Of a stretch of 64,000 nt of DNA, positions 11,516 through 23,342 are shown one piece after another (position 1 is the first letter of the stretch; the number at the start of each line of letters is the position of its first letter). A program made the translations under genes and the position numbers. Under the pieces are notes generated by a model. That model was not told the origin of the DNA, did not search any database, and was given only the letters and a program-made list of their open reading frames with translations. The DNA lies in the NCBI RefSeq assembly GCF_001723175.1, contig NC_064654.1, positions 558,001 to 622,000 on the forward strand, in the 5' to 3' direction. This DNA comes from Penicillium oxalicum (Eukaryota; Ascomycota; Eurotiomycetes; Eurotiales; Aspergillaceae).

Positions 11516-12687
11516 TTAGATTGCATCTTGTGCATTGCTACTCTTCACTGAGGCCCGTACAGCGAGACTACCCCCAGGCCCCTCAATCCAAACATCCCAA
11601 GTCCCACTAAGTTTCGGCTTTGCGCAAACTGTCATGGCTTCGTCTACGAAGAGAGGCGCAAGATTTTTGTAGTCGATACTCTCTACCCGTAGCCCCAGAT
11701 CCTTGAAATGGCGCCCAAGAACGCTTAAGAGAAGCGTCAAGGTCAGTGGCCCATGGACTAAAAGATCACGATACCCTTCTTCCTTTTGCGTGTATTGCCG
11801 ATCCAGATGGATTGAATGCGCATTGAAAGTGAGCGCTGAGAAACGGAAAAGAAGGGATTTGTTGGGGAGGATTGAATGACGAAACGTCGCATCCGATGGA
11901 GCTGTAGATTTCATAGCGAAAACATATCGTCAGCCCATTGGAATCAAGAACAAACAAAAATCGAGATAGGTGCCGACATACCTTTCACAAAACGACCAGG
12001 TGCATCAAACAACGACTGATCCGCCTCAAGCTCAGTCGTGCTCTTTGTGCGCATGAAAATTAAATCCCGATTCTCAATGACCGATGCCTCACCCGCGAGA
12101 GCCTCGTCCTCAGCCCATATTCGATCCCGAGTCAATTGCTGATCTTCACCCTCGGCGACCGCGCCTACGCGCCTTTCAATCCTCACAATCACTTTTTCAT
12201 CGCCCTCGCGCCCCTTTACGGTGACATTGCGAATGGATTCAATGCATACAGCTCGTTGTCCATCCAGAAGGAGACTCGGACCAGGAAATCGCAGATTCCC
12301 ACCTGCCCAAAGGCGTCGATGAAACGGGTCGCCTGGCGTGTGGAGAATGTCTGTACCATCCGGCAATAGTTGCGACAGGGTCACTTGCGGAGGGAAGTAG
12401 ATCAGGTGGTGGCCGACGGGAAGGAGTGATGGGTTTGTGATGGAAGGAAGAGTCGTATCTATTGGTGTGTTTGTACTCTTGGTTGTCGGTAAGAGATCAC
12501 ATATTGAGAGATTGAGTAAATGCGAGGGCTGTGGGTGCAAATAATCGTAGAATAGCGGGATTCTGCGAGAGGTCAAGTCATGCTGCAAGCGCTCCGCAAG
12601 TACCGAGTGATTGCGACAGGAATTGCGCAGACACTGTGTCGTCGCTCCACGTCGGGAATATAGACTTCGAATGGAACTCAACCTCAT
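11516..12687 (-). CDS. Mitochondrial hotdog-fold acyl-thioester dehydratase (HTD2 / MaoC-like)
   Basis: Probably the 3-hydroxyacyl-thioester dehydratase of mitochondrial type II fatty-acid synthesis, or a related mesaconyl-C4-CoA hydratase-like enzyme; the two share this fold. Two exons, 12687..11982 and 11901..11516 (80-bp intron), give 363 residues. ATG at 12687 is the first ATG of the frame. The N-terminus (MRLSSIRSLYSRRGATTQC) is rich in Arg/Ser and lacks acids, fitting a mitochondrial presequence. The first half carries HHLIYFPPQVTLSQLLPDGT and FHRRLWAGGNLRFPGP, typical of fungal members. The second half has the hotdog helix and strand FRFSALTFNAHSIHLDRQYT and GYRDLLVHGPLTLTLLL, which hold the catalytic His region. 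Divergent from PHA2 with 263 bp between starts. Confidence 0.8.
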
Positions 12688-12950
12688 CTGCACTTATTTA
12701 TAGAACAAGACAAGTCCGATGGACTTGCAATGTGCGGAGAGATGAACTTTACTTCTCCCATGCGACATGCGACATGCGATCAAACCCGCCGGTAAAGCAT
12801 CGAGTTTGCCTTGTTTGTTGTCGATATGCCCGCATGAGGTGTACGCCCCTCACCGCTTGAACCATGCGCTGCTTGCCCTGTTGTATGTACTCGGATCAAT
12901 TGCTTGAAACTTGAAGGATCATTGAGTCTCGTAAATTTCTGATTCTCACG

Positions 12951-14017
12951 ATGTCAAACAATCGCCTGAAAGTGGTCTTCCTTGGCCCACTGGCCTCGTT
13001 CTCCCATCAGGTATGGAAAAGAGCCATATTCAGACATACCCCCGCGTAACAATTTATTGATCTACCCCACACCTCAACTCGGAGGTCAGCACTAGCTCTA
13101 TCTAACATCTGGCCGTTCGTATCTTACAGGCCGCAGCGGAATCATTTAAAAACACCGATGCAGAATTGATCCCTCATGTGTCCTTCGCCGACGCATTTTC
13201 GGCCGTTCAAGACCAAACCGCCGACTTCGCAGTCATCCCCTTCGAAAACTCCACCAATGGCTCCGTCGTGCAAACACTGGACCTCCTCGCCGACCGCACC
13301 TCTCTGTATACAGACGTCAAAGTCTGTGGTGAATACTATCTCACCGTGCATCACTGTCTGCTCGTCCGCAAGGGCACATACCCCTCTGGCTGGTCCGGCT
13401 ACGACGGCTCCATCACCAAACTATACACGCACCCGCAGGCATGGGGCCAATGTGAAAACGTCCTGTCGACTCACTTCAAAGGCATCGAGAGACAAGATGT
13501 CTCATCTACATCCAAAGCCGCGGAGATCGTTGCAAAGGAGACGGGTGAGAAGGCCGGGGCCATAGCGAGCAAATTCGCGGCCGAACATCACGGCCTCGAC
13601 ATATTGATGGAGAACATTGAGGATCGCGCCGACAACACAACGCGTTTCTTGATTCTGCGCAACACTCGCGTGGAGAGAACAGGTTCCTTGGCCTTTGAGA
13701 AACGGTCTCCCATGGATTCGACGGGCATTACGAACAAGACGTTGATCTCGTTTGCGGTGGATCATGCCTCCCCGGGTGCGTTGGCAAATGCATTGCTGAT
13801 ATTCAAGGCGCATGGGCTGAACTTGACGAGTATTAACACGCGGCCGAGCTTGAAACGCGCGTGGCAGTATGTCTTCTTCGTGGAGTGTGGACAGGCCCCC
13901 TCGAAGGAGAATAAGGAAGCTGTTCTTCAGGTGTTGGATGATTTGCGTCGTGCGACGGAGTCTTGCAGAGACTGGGGAACATGGAAGGATCAGCTCTGTG
14001 TGCGCGCTGCCTCCTAG
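12951..14017 (+). CDS. pha2: Prephenate dehydratase (phenylalanine biosynthesis)
   Basis: Converts prephenate to phenylpyruvate, the committed step to phenylalanine. Exons 12951..13010 and 13130..14017 (119-bp intron, phase 0) give 315 residues. It starts MSNNRLKVVFLGPLASFSHQ, the family's N-terminal strand. The catalytic domain shows DFAVIPFENSTNGSV and, at about residues 188-195, NTTRFLIL with the catalytic Thr-Arg-Phe. The C-terminal ACT domain (SFAVDHASPGALANAL, LNLTSINTRPS) senses phenylalanine for feedback inhibition. A near-match to the Gcn4/CpcA element (TGAGTCT) lies at 12923..12929 in the leader; weak on its own. Intact. Confidence 0.95.
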
Positions 14018-14957
14018 TAGACGGCCAGTATTGGTCTTTCACCCCCGGGTCACTGAGTGTTGATTCAAAAACAAGAACAAAAAAACAAAGTAGATACCTA
14101 TTCTCCTCATGTCGGTACAGACGGGGGAAAAGGCGTTTTCACCCAGACTTTGACTGGATTTCAGAATTATTTGGCGTGATGGAAGTACCATCGTCGAGGT
14201 TTTGAGTCCCATTGAAATATACATCTCCATGGTTTTTGTGACAAATCCGAGTACCCCGAGGACCCATTCGGAGCTATGTGGGCGAGTCCGGCTCTAGTGT
14301 CGAGCCTATCTACAGTTTACTCCTAGCCCTACGATCATGGACGTGGCTCATATTATCCACCTCCATGCCATCGGGCAGCAGCGCAGCGAGATCGTGAATT
14401 TTGATTTTCCTTCTTCCAGACTTAAAAAAGAGCGAACATGAAAGCAACAGAAGCGATGGACTGGATCGTCTCAGGGGTCAATCCAGGTCACCGATAAAAC
14501 AAATGGACCGCAGCAAGACAACCGCCGCTCGCGCTATTTTTGAACCCTGCTCTTGTCGCACGGCGCGCTTATGCGCAGTACACAGCGGGCGCAATAGGCA
14601 ATAGACGGTTGCAGAGAATTGCATCCAATCAATCAAATTGCAATTTACACCTCAAGATCGTCTCAGACACTGAGGTCACCTCAGTGAGCATGTAATGGAG
14701 CTTGGATGACCCTAGTAGGAGGAAGACCAAGACGGTTAGTGGTTTTGGTACCGGGAAAGCGAGACGACAAACAGGGGGAATCGCTTACCTCTGGGCAACT
14801 TCACAGGGCTTGGAACAAGGTTCTTGACGGGATCCTTCACGGATACCAGGGTTCTAGTCTTGGAGTCGCTTGCGTGATCCACGGGGCGAGCCGTCAGAAG
14901 CCTCGCCTCGGGAGCTTCTGGCCGTTCATCCTCGCTCTCTGCGAGGGTGCCGAGACG
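14018..14957. other. Intergenic between convergent PHA2 and eRF1
   Basis: Two 3' flanks facing each other. A long plus-strand frame overlapping eRF1 is only the antisense shadow of that gene. No separate gene supported. Confidence 0.6.
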
Positions 14958-16630
14958 TCAATCATCGTAGAACTCATCATCGTCGCTGTAGTCGGCAAGT
15001 TGTTCAAAGTTGACCTTGTAGCGAAGGATGGCGCCGATACCACCAAAGCCCTTCACGAACTGGTTACCCTCGCTGGATCGGTCGGACACGAACTCCAGCT
15101 CGGCACCAAAGTCTTTGTAGGCCTCGGCCAACCACTCCAAGAAGGAACCCGAGTCCACGACTTCCATCTCGGAGCCAGTCTCCTTGTCCTGGAAAAGCTC
15201 GCGGTTGCTCTCCTGCGCCTTGGTAGTGTGCAGAACCACCTCCGAGCCGTTGGAATCCTTCAAGACCCAACGGGTGACATCCAGGTTCTCGAACACGATC
15301 AGAGTCTCAGCGGCACCGAGCTCCAGAGCCTTCAAAGTATCATCCACACCGTAGCAGATCTTGCCCGTGTCCTGAGAGATCTCCTCAAAGTACTTGCCGA
15401 TCAGCTTCTTCTCCTGGATGAACTTGACACTGCTCAAGGTCTCAGCGGCCAACTCAATCGCCTGATTGAAACCGTTCTCTCCACCGTACGAAACGTCGAC
15501 AACCTTGATGACCTTGGCCTGCAGGCGCTGGTCGAACATGTCGGATTGGTTGAGGTCGTTCTTGAAATCAGCGGAACCGGCCAGAACGATACCCGCGACA
15601 TTCACCTTGTCGTTGGTGATGTAGTTTTGAACAGCCAATTCAGCGATCTTGCGCACGTAGTTGTGACGCTTTTCTTCACGCAGACGCGCGAAACGCAGGG
15701 CAGACTGACCACCACGACCCTGTAGACAAACAAAGAAACACGAGTCAGCGGTTTGCAGCCACGAGACCGATAGATTGATTCGTGCGAGGGTCGATGGGAA
15801 GGAGTGTTGCCTCTCGTCGGCTGACAAGAAAATGTCCGAGGTTTGAGGAAACTTACGTGCTTCTTGGGAAGATCGACAGACAGACGCTGCAGAATCTCGC
15901 GAGTGTTACCACTCAGAGTACCAAAGAGCGCACCGTTACCGTCCATGATGATGAAACCGAACTTCTGGTCCGACTCGAGCAACTCGCTCAGAGCTTCTGT
16001 GTGGAACTTGTTGTCACAAAGGTAGAGCGAGGTGTTGATGGGCTTGAACGGTTCGAAGTCAATGTTAATCTTGCGCTCCTTGCCTTCTTGGGTGATAATT
16101 TCACCACAGTAGACAACCAGACCATTGGGTGGAACCTTGTTGTACAACTTCAGACGCTGCTGGGTGGAGGTGATGGCGGACAAGACGGAAAGACGGTTCA
16201 CACGGGACTTGATGTTGGAGGCAGTACCCTATTGAGCCACGTTAGCCTCGCGCGCAAGTGAGGATTCGCCATGCCCGTCCAGTGGTATGGGGGCACAGGC
16301 GATCTGGAGAAAATGGTTCCTCGGGAGAAATCGCTTGCATGTCAAGACCAGGACGACGTACGTATTCTTCAGCCAACATCTTTGCCGCGCGAGAGATTTG
16401 ATCCTTGGGAGCTACAGAGGGGTGGGTTAGTCGGGGCTTGAGTTCATAGGTCCCTTGAAGGGATATCTGTATTCAAGAGAGTTTCGGCAACGGTAGCACC
16501 TACGGATGATGAGCGAGATCATGGAGGTACCATTTCCGCGAGCGGATTCCAGGCGCTTGATCAACTTCTTGACCTTCCAGATCTCAATGTTCTTCTCCGC
16601 TTCACCCTGCCCTTGATCCTTGGAACTCAT
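14958..16630 (-). CDS. sup45: Eukaryotic peptide chain release factor subunit 1 (eRF1/Sup45)
   Basis: Recognises all three stop codons in the ribosomal A site and triggers peptide release with eRF3. Four exons: 16630..16504, 16411..16362, 16228..15857 and 15719..14958; total 436 residues, the usual length. Domain 1 carries NIKS at residues 64-67 (stop-codon recognition). Domain 2 carries GRGGQ at 184-188 (GGQ, peptidyl-tRNA hydrolysis), placed exactly at the start of exon 4. Domain 3 ends in the acidic tail [10 protein letters not shown] used for eRF3 contact. Introns of 92, 133 and 137 bp are bounded by GT-AG. Very highly conserved and intact, so a useful internal check of sequence quality. 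Confidence 0.98.
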
Positions 16631-18512
16631 GGTGGGCGAGGCTTTGGTTGAATTGGGGGGAAAAGGCGATTGAGTATGGTCCGAGGCCCTGCCTATTGAC
16701 GCCTAACCGGGGAGCACGATTCGAAGAGACCCGAGGAAAGACAGGTCACAGTCCCTACACTCTGTTCGCGAGGGTACAAAGAGCACAAGTTAGTTCTTCT
16801 GGTACCGGTGAAAGTGCATCCAAGTTTTCTGGTCCGGCGGCCGACTTACACAATATGAGAGAATCTGGTAGTGGGGAAGAAGACCTTTCAACACCCTTTG
16901 ACGTCGTTGCAAAATTCCATTTTTCGCGCGGGCGTGGGGTTTCGAGGGGCTCTTTGGGCTCGCTGGGTGGGATGAGGTAAGCGGTTTCCAGCCCGGTGGT
17001 TGGTCTCGAGGTGGACACAGCTGGCCACGAGGGGTACCTGCTCGACATTGCTGCCAGGCACCTTGAAGGAGGTACTGCACTTGTACTCCTTCTTCGAGGG
17101 TTGAGTACCAGCGCAAATACTCACCTCGACAGTGCCGGCACCCTTTCCTCCTCAGGCTGCCATCGTACTCGGCACTCTCGGTGTACTCTTGCTCCCCACT
17201 CAACCTTTCTCTTCATCTTTTCCTGATGACATCCACAGCACCATGAATCTTCCGTGGTTTCATCATTTGATACCCTTCTCTCCACCGCTAAAAGTCCTTT
17301 GAAAGTTATGAGGAAGATAGAGGTTTCATATAGTACTTTTTAGGAAAAAAGGATTCCAGCAAATTCACAATTTCCAGTTTGCAATTTCAGGTAAACAAAG
17401 CGTGCAGGATCATAGAATGTCTTGATCTATGTGGACGTGTTGATGAAGTGCTCTGATCAGTATGTGCCACGCACTCAGTGGTACACATCCTCTCGAGTCC
17501 ATTCTCCGGTACTGTACCTGAGGAACTAGGGAACCGTCGACACGTGAAGGCACGTGATTCGCACGGTCTCGCCATCCCAAGGGCATGATTGGGACCGGGA
17601 TCAGTTACAGAAGTACCTTTGATATGCCAACGACACTTTCGTCATGGCATGCGCCTGCAGAAAACGCCGCTATCGGCCGGACGAGCCGTGCGAAGCCGTG
17701 GCAGGCATTTTGGATGTCATATGAAGACCCTCTCTATTCCTCTATTACACAGAAACCATCAACTCCTGCGCAGAGAGGAGTTTCTACCCTCGTACTCTCG
17801 AGTTCTCCACCACAATCCTCCGACCGGGGCTGATCTAGACGGGTCGCGCAGTACCACTCGGCGCCGATCGCCAACTACTCGAGACGCCAAGCACGTAACC
17901 TATCAGTTGGGTAGTTGATGGAAAAAAAAGGCTTGCAGCACGGGCGTCGTATGCGACGACATCATCGGATTAAAATTTCTCTCTCTCTCTCTCTCTCTCT
18001 CTTTCCTTTTGACCGTGACACCCCTCGTAATTATGCGGTAGAGCAATTACCCCACCACGGTCCTCTCACTGATCTTTTAGTCCCAACTTTGAGCCTATTT
18101 ATTACATACTCGAAACTCTCCAATCGGCGGCGCGAGAGTCAAAAGAGCGCTTATCAGTTGTTGGTACGCTTTAACCCCACACTGCGAGACACTAATGGGA
18201 GCTGGGAGCTTCCTTCTTGTTTCTCGCCAGCTCGCTCTTATCTTTCTCTGTAAATCACCTGAGTTCTCAAAGAGTGTGTAGGCTCGAAAGAAGAATCGTG
18301 CGTACAAATCTCTTCACACCATCGCCAGCTGGCCAACCGTAACGACCGTGAAGGGTGTTCAGTCTCATCCGGTTGCAATTTCCCGTCCTTGGGAGCCAAG
18401 AGCAGCTCGTTCAACCTTCACCGCGGACTCCACCCGTCGCACTCGCCTGCCACACGGCACACGACCATTGGGAAAAGTTTCACAGGGATTCCATCCAAAC
18501 AACTGACTGTCA
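16631..18512. other. Divergent upstream region of eRF1 and AVT1-like gene
   Basis: 1.9 kb between two diverging starts, so it holds both promoters. A (CT)12 tract sits at 17979..18002. No coding frame with recognisable features. Confidence 0.6.
17979..18002. repeat. (CT)12 microsatellite in the AVT1-like upstream region
   Basis: Uninterrupted CT dinucleotides about 510 bp before the AVT1-like ATG; CT-rich leaders are common in highly expressed fungal genes. Confidence 0.85.
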
Positions 18513-20863
18513 ATGGCGCCTGAAAATTCAGATGAGGCCATAGGGGAGGCGTCCAGCTGGGGCTCATCCAGAATTCCGACGGTTATCGCGGCGAATTCAT
18601 ACGACGCTGATCAGCAAAGTCGTGGGAATCAAATCTCCGATCTGGAAAATCTTGGGAGAGCCAGGTACGCTGTCAGATGGCTGTGGGAGGGTGCTCTCTT
18701 GGAACCCCTTATGATGGTGATCGTTGCCTCCTCTAACTGACTATGACAGATCGTCTTCGTTCTCACGTATTCGCCAAGTCGGCGGGCCGAACAGTATTGA
18801 CAACTTTGCGCGCTCGTGGCAAAGAGCTGCTCAGTTTCCCGAGGTTCTCCCCCGTCGCTCGTCATTCGTATCGGCGGATCTGGATGATGATCTCGCCATC
18901 GCATCAGGTCTAGACAATGGCTCGCGAAGCTCTCCTCCTTGGGGTCGCCAATCCGACCATGAGCGGCCTCTTCTTTCCGAGGACTCGGCGGGGGAGGACT
19001 CCGAGCAAGAGGATCTGAGCGCACCGGGCCGGTCCCGAAAGCGAGCCCCCAGTGCAGGTCTCCTCGCTTCGTCTTTTGAGCGAAGCTACGGTGCATCCTA
19101 CGGGACCATCTCATCTCGCGTGAGTGAGACCGCTCGCCGCAATGTGATTCAATTCCACCGAGAGCAGCAGCAGGCTCTCGCAGAGGCTTCCGGAGATCCT
19201 GATCGCGCGCCTTTGATCGTCAAGCACGTCGAACACGTGGACGGGACTCATGAAGATATCATCATTGGACAGTCGACGGTGCCTCAGACGGTCTTCAACT
19301 CGGTCAACGTCTTGATTGGCATCGGCTTGCTGAGTCTACCACTGGCTATGAAACATGCTGGCTGGGTGCTCGGACTGTCCTTCTTGATCTACTCCGCCGT
19401 GATCACCTCATACACTGCGCGTATTCTCGCCAAGTGCTTGGATGTGGACAAGAGTCTAGTGACTTATGCGGACTTGGCTTATATTAGCTTTGGACAACAA
19501 GCCCGCTTGGTGACAAGTATTCTGTTCTGCCTGGAGTTGCTCGGCGCCTGTGTTGCCCTGGTGGTGCTGTTCGCGGATAGCTTGCATGTGTTGATCCCCG
19601 CCCTGGGCCTCCTCGAATGGAAGATTGTCTGTGGCCTGGTGCTGATTCCCTTGAATTTCCTACCCCTGCGTTTCCTCAGCGTGACCAGTATACTAGGCAT
19701 TGTTTCCTGTACAGCCAGTAAGTCCCACTATTTCCACAGCATGCCGCGTGATCACAGCTTCCATGAGACACCGAGGAAGTAGACTGACGTTTCAAAGTTG
19801 TCCTGCTCATCTGCATTGATGGATTGATAAAACCAGATGCACCAGGCTCGCTGCGGCAACCCGCGAAGACGTTCCTCTTCCCAGAGAATTGGGCAACATT
19901 GCCACTGAGTTTTGGTCTGATCATGTGTAGGTTGACCATGCCGGCCCGGCCCATCGAATATACTGTTTTGCCTGTACTGACATGAAGATGATAGCTCCGT
20001 GGGGCGGACATGGTGTATTCCCGAATGTAAGTTGTCTTATGAACCATATGCTATCAACTCATCGGTTGCTCTGTTGGTATTGCAAGCTAACTCGCATTTT
20101 TTTTTTCCAGATCTACCGTGACATGAGACACCCTAAGAAATACGGAAAGAGTTTGTGGTCGACCTACATCTTCACGGTTTGTCACCAGAACCCCCCCCCC
20201 CCCCCCCCCCCCCCAATACTCTATTATTTTGGAAAAATTGGCCTGACCGATTATAGTTCTCTCTTGATTGCTCTATGGCCATCATCGGATGGCTCATGTT
20301 TGGAGACATTGTCCGGGATGAGATTACTGCAAATGTCCTCACGGTGGACCAGTATCCACGATCCATTTCCTCCGTCGGCATCATCATTTTTATTGCCATT
20401 ATTCCATTGACGAAAGTGCCGTTGAAGTAAGTCTGCCATTTCTGAATGGATGATCATTGCACGATCTTCAATAGCTGACCGCGACCACAGCGCACGTCCT
20501 CTCGTGGCCACCTTCGAAGTCCTCTGCGGCGTAGGTATTGGACCAACAGCTAGCGATCATGCACAAGGCGAGTCCATGCGGAGGATGGGCCGCGCCGCCG
20601 TCCGCGTCTTCACCGTGGCGTTGATTGTCGTGTTGGCCATCGTATTCCCGGCGTTTGACCGCATCATGGCCTTCCTTGGTTCATTCCTCTGCTTCACGAT
20701 CTGCATCATTTTCCCCCTCGCCTTCTATCTGAAGATCTTTGGGAATGAGATTCCTCGACGCGAGAGAATTTTGGACTGGTTCCTCCTCCTCTCATCCATG
20801 ATGCTGGCGGCGATCGGAACTATCTGGGCATTCTTGCCTCGAGACATGATTGCAGAGAACTGA
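18513..20863 (+). CDS. AVT1-type vacuolar amino-acid transporter
   Basis: Amino acid/auxin permease family (AAAP); the yeast relative Avt1 imports neutral amino acids into the vacuole. Seven exons: 18513..18664, 18750..19717, 19798..19926, 19995..20026, 20111..20176, 20257..20426 and 20491..20863. All phases agree, giving 629 residues. A long Ser-rich, acidic cytosolic N-terminus (about 260 residues) precedes the first helix, which starts at STVPQTVFNSVNVLIGIGLL, the family signature. About ten further helices follow, with FSLDCSMAIIGWLMFGD and IFIAIIPLTKVPLNARP in the later ones, ending PRDMIAEN. Intron 5 contains a 24-C run (20191..20214). Substrate is inferred from family only. Confidence 0.9.
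20191..20214. repeat. C24 homopolymer inside an intron
   Basis: Twenty-four C residues between the donor (20177) and acceptor (20256) of AVT1-like intron 5; about a third of the intron. Confidence 0.9.
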
Positions 20864-20997
20864 ATGGTTGGTCTCGATTCCACCAACTGCTCCGCCCGGG
20901 ACACCGGGCGAGGACCCGACCGCGTGTCTATGTATACATAGCGTGATGCGACGCGTTATTTTATGACTTTTTCTTTTTCCGCTTGTGAATTGTGATA

Positions 20998-21849
20998 TCA
21001 CCCTTGACGCAGAACGATGGCAAAGTTGTTTCTTTTGGCACCAGGATTGAGCATCTCTTTTTTGAAACTGCGCGGGGCTGACTGGCCGACATAGTGCCAT
21101 AGTTGATAGATCAACTTGTTGCTGCGCTTGCTTTGTACCAATCGGAACCCCAAACTGGACAAGATATCAAGTAAACGTTCCTCGGTCACGTAGCGCGAGT
21201 TGTCCACGCATGCCACCGGCAAGACGAAGAACAGTGTCGGCGTAAAAGTAATCGAACATTGGGCTGTGAGGAATTCGACGCAGCGCTTGAGCATGTCACC
21301 CCGTCCCGTGGCATCCGGCACATAGTTCAAGACCAGCGAGAGACTTAGGATATGGAACCGCTCCATATCAGACGCCGGCAATGGCCGCTCCATGAAGTCC
21401 TGTTTCAAGATCCCCGGTTCCTGCGAATTCAAATCGATTCGAGTCACCTCTAGGGCGGGCGTCCGCGAGCAAGCGTTCTTCGTACTCAAAGCACCAACTT
21501 CCAGCACCCGCAGTTTGGGCAGATCGGGCGTCCATCGTGCCAATTCGGGCTTGATCCAGTCCACCAGGATTTTGCTGGAGTCGCCGCCTCGGTCCATAGA
21601 CTGTCCCAGTTTGCTGGCGATCTGATAACTGGCGAGGCCGCCATTGGCTTGGATTTGCGCGTCAATGCTACTGACTTTGGCAGCATCGCCGGCCTTTTCG
21701 GCCTGAGTGCGAGCTTTGAGAAGTTGATGGTGGGAGCGGATTAGATTGCGGGTTGCTTTGGATGAGAGGGCTGCTTGTTTGGGCTTGACGGTTGGAGGAC
21801 GGCCTTTGGAGAGGAGGCTTGGCCGTTTGGACCGGCTTTTGGGGGCCAT
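20998..21849 (-). CDS. bmt2: 25S rRNA adenine-N1 methyltransferase (Bmt2 family)
   Basis: Nucleolar AdoMet-dependent enzyme that makes m1A in 25S rRNA. Single exon, 283 residues, ATG at 21849. The N-terminus is basic (MAPKSRSKRPSLLSKGRPP), suiting nucleolar import. The family block NGGLASYQIASKLGQSMDRG is followed by the AdoMet-binding strand LRVLEVGALS and IDLNSQEPGILKQDFMERP. FHILSLSLVLNYVPDATGRG is the hallmark catalytic region, and YQLWHYVG the C-terminal one. The end lies 134 bp from the convergent AVT1-like stop. Its start faces RPL25 across 406 bp, so an rRNA-modifying enzyme and a large-subunit protein share an upstream region. Confidence 0.93.
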   Translation of the reverse strand: MAPKSRSKRPSLLSKGRPPTVKPKQAALSSKATRNLIRSHHQLLKARTQAEKAGDAAKVSSIDAQIQANGGLASYQIASKLGQSMDRGGDSSKILVDWIKPELARWTPDLPKLRVLEVGALSTKNACSRTPALEVTRIDLNSQEPGILKQDFMERPLPASDMERFHILSLSLVLNYVPDATGRGDMLKRCVEFLTAQCSITFTPTLFFVLPVACVDNSRYVTEERLLDILSSLGFRLVQSKRSNKLIYQLWHYVGQSAPRSFKKEMLNPGAKRNNFAIVLRQG

Positions 21850-22255
21850 TGCGGAGGTGGTTGGTGTGATTGATGAAGCCGTGAATGAAATTCAAGGTGT
21901 AAATGAGCTCTCAGGGCTGAGCTGAAGAGGTAGTGCCCAAGAAACGGTGCATTTCTAGCTCAGGCGCATTCCCGATTTTGCGATTCGATCAGGCCCTCGG
22001 TTTTTTTTTTTTGCCCTTCTTCTCCATACTTTCCTCATGATGCGGGCCATCCGTCGGCGAGTGGAGTCTATGTCATGTGACGAGCCAAAACTGGATCGTG
22101 ACTAAGCTGCATGGGCTCGGCGGCCGACCGCCCGTCGTTGACCGCCCGAGATCACCTGACCCACACAGTGGTAGGGTTTTCGCTTAGCGAAGCCACTCCA
22201 AATTGTTCGAACTTCGACACTGCGACGACAATCACCACGACAGCGGACGACAGCC
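21850..22255. promoter_or_regulatory. Shared divergent upstream region of BMT2 and RPL25
   Basis: 406 bp between two diverging ribosome-related genes. It contains a T-tract near 22001 and a telobox-like TAGGGTTT at 22172..22179 on the RPL25 side, about 80 bp before its ATG. Joint control is inference. Confidence 0.45.
22172..22179 (+). promoter_or_regulatory. Telobox-like element upstream of RPL25
   Basis: TAGGGTTT. Telomere-repeat-like boxes are known in ribosomal-protein promoters of many fungi and are bound by Tbf1-type factors. Only one copy, so modest support. Confidence 0.35.
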
Positions 22256-23342
22256 ATGGCCCCTACCACCAAGCAAGGTACGTTCGAATGAGCTCGCCTA
22301 CATGCATTCGACTATCCCGTGAAATTTGTGCGATCGAGAAATGTGTTCCGGAGGGTTTTGAAAAAGAGGTGGACGGGCCAAAATGTGTTGCTTCAAATCC
22401 CACATCGTGGATTCACAATGCGCGGCCACATTACGGACGAGAAGAAAAGGAAACAAAAAAACAATCGCGACAACAGCCCGACAACAGGCAAGACTGAGTC
22501 GATATTGGGAATTTGATCTGGACACTTTGGAACTATTTCTCGATTCGATCAAATCCGCCAAATACACAAATCCCGACATTTTCGACATTTGCATACATGA
22601 CCGAGAACTGACAAGTTTCGCTCTACAGGCAATGCCTCCCGGGCTAACGCTGCCGCCAAGGCAGTCGTTAAGGGCTCTTCTGTACGTCTTTTGTCCCTCC
22701 TTTTACCTTCATGCACATCTTACCGAGTTTTCTCTCCTCGAATCATTCTCTTTTGCCTGCCGGTCATAGCTGCGATAAAAAAGCACTTGCACCACCAATT
22801 CCTCTGCGACAGCTTTCAACTAACATTCTGTGCGAATCAATAGCTCCACAAGGCCCGCAAGGTCCGCACCTCGACCACCTTCCACCGCCCCAAGACCCTG
22901 CAGCTCTCTCGGTCTCCCAAGTACCCCCGTGTCTCGGTCCCCCGTGACCCCCGCATGGATGCCCACAACATCATCCTGTACCCCCTGAACACCGAGAGCG
23001 CCATGAAGAAGATCGAGGAGAACAACACCCTCGTCTTCATCGTTGATGTCAAGGCCAACAAGCGCCAGATCAAGCAGGCTCTTAAGAAGCTGTACGACGT
23101 TGACACCATCAAGGTCAACACCCTCGTCCGGTACGTTGAATCCTGCTCTCGAATTAGGGTGCAGGCATTCCCATTCTCGATGTGGCCTGCGTTTTCTCGA
23201 CCATTTTTATCGTTGCTAACTGTCTCTTTACAGCCCCGACGGCTCCAAGAAGGCTTTCGCCCGTCTCACGCCCGATGTTGACGCTCTGGACATTGGCCGC
23301 CACCAAGCTGGCTATCGTCTAAAATGGAGAATAGGAAATTGA
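22256..23342 (+). pseudogene. rpl25: 60S ribosomal protein uL23 (RPL25/L23a), one apparent base insertion at the 3' end
   Basis: Large-subunit protein next to the peptide exit tunnel, docking site for SRP and nascent-chain factors. Exons 22256..22277, 22629..22681, 22844..23130 and 23234 onward. It begins MAPTTKQGNASRANAAAKA; the uL23 core includes [20 protein letters not shown] and [19 protein letters not shown]. In the given frame the end reads DALDI then an alien 15-residue tail to a TGA at 23342. Removing one G at 23295/23296 yields IAATKLAIV and a TAA at 23320..23322, the conserved family end. An essential, single-frame protein is unlikely to carry this in life; an assembly base error is the better reading. 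Intron 1 is 351 bp, long as often seen in ribosomal-protein genes. Confidence 0.9.

Noticed and set aside
12687..12693. Upstream GTG start for the HTD2-type gene
   Set aside because: Nuclear fungal genes start at ATG in nearly all cases; ATG at 12687 is two codons later.
14706..15725. 339-codon open frame on the plus strand
   Set aside because: It is antisense to the last exon of eRF1; codon pattern and protein make no sense beside a perfect eRF1 on the other strand.
22278..22628. Possible intronic snoRNA in RPL25 intron 1
   Set aside because: A CTGA-like D box occurs near the end, but I find no matching C box or terminal stem.
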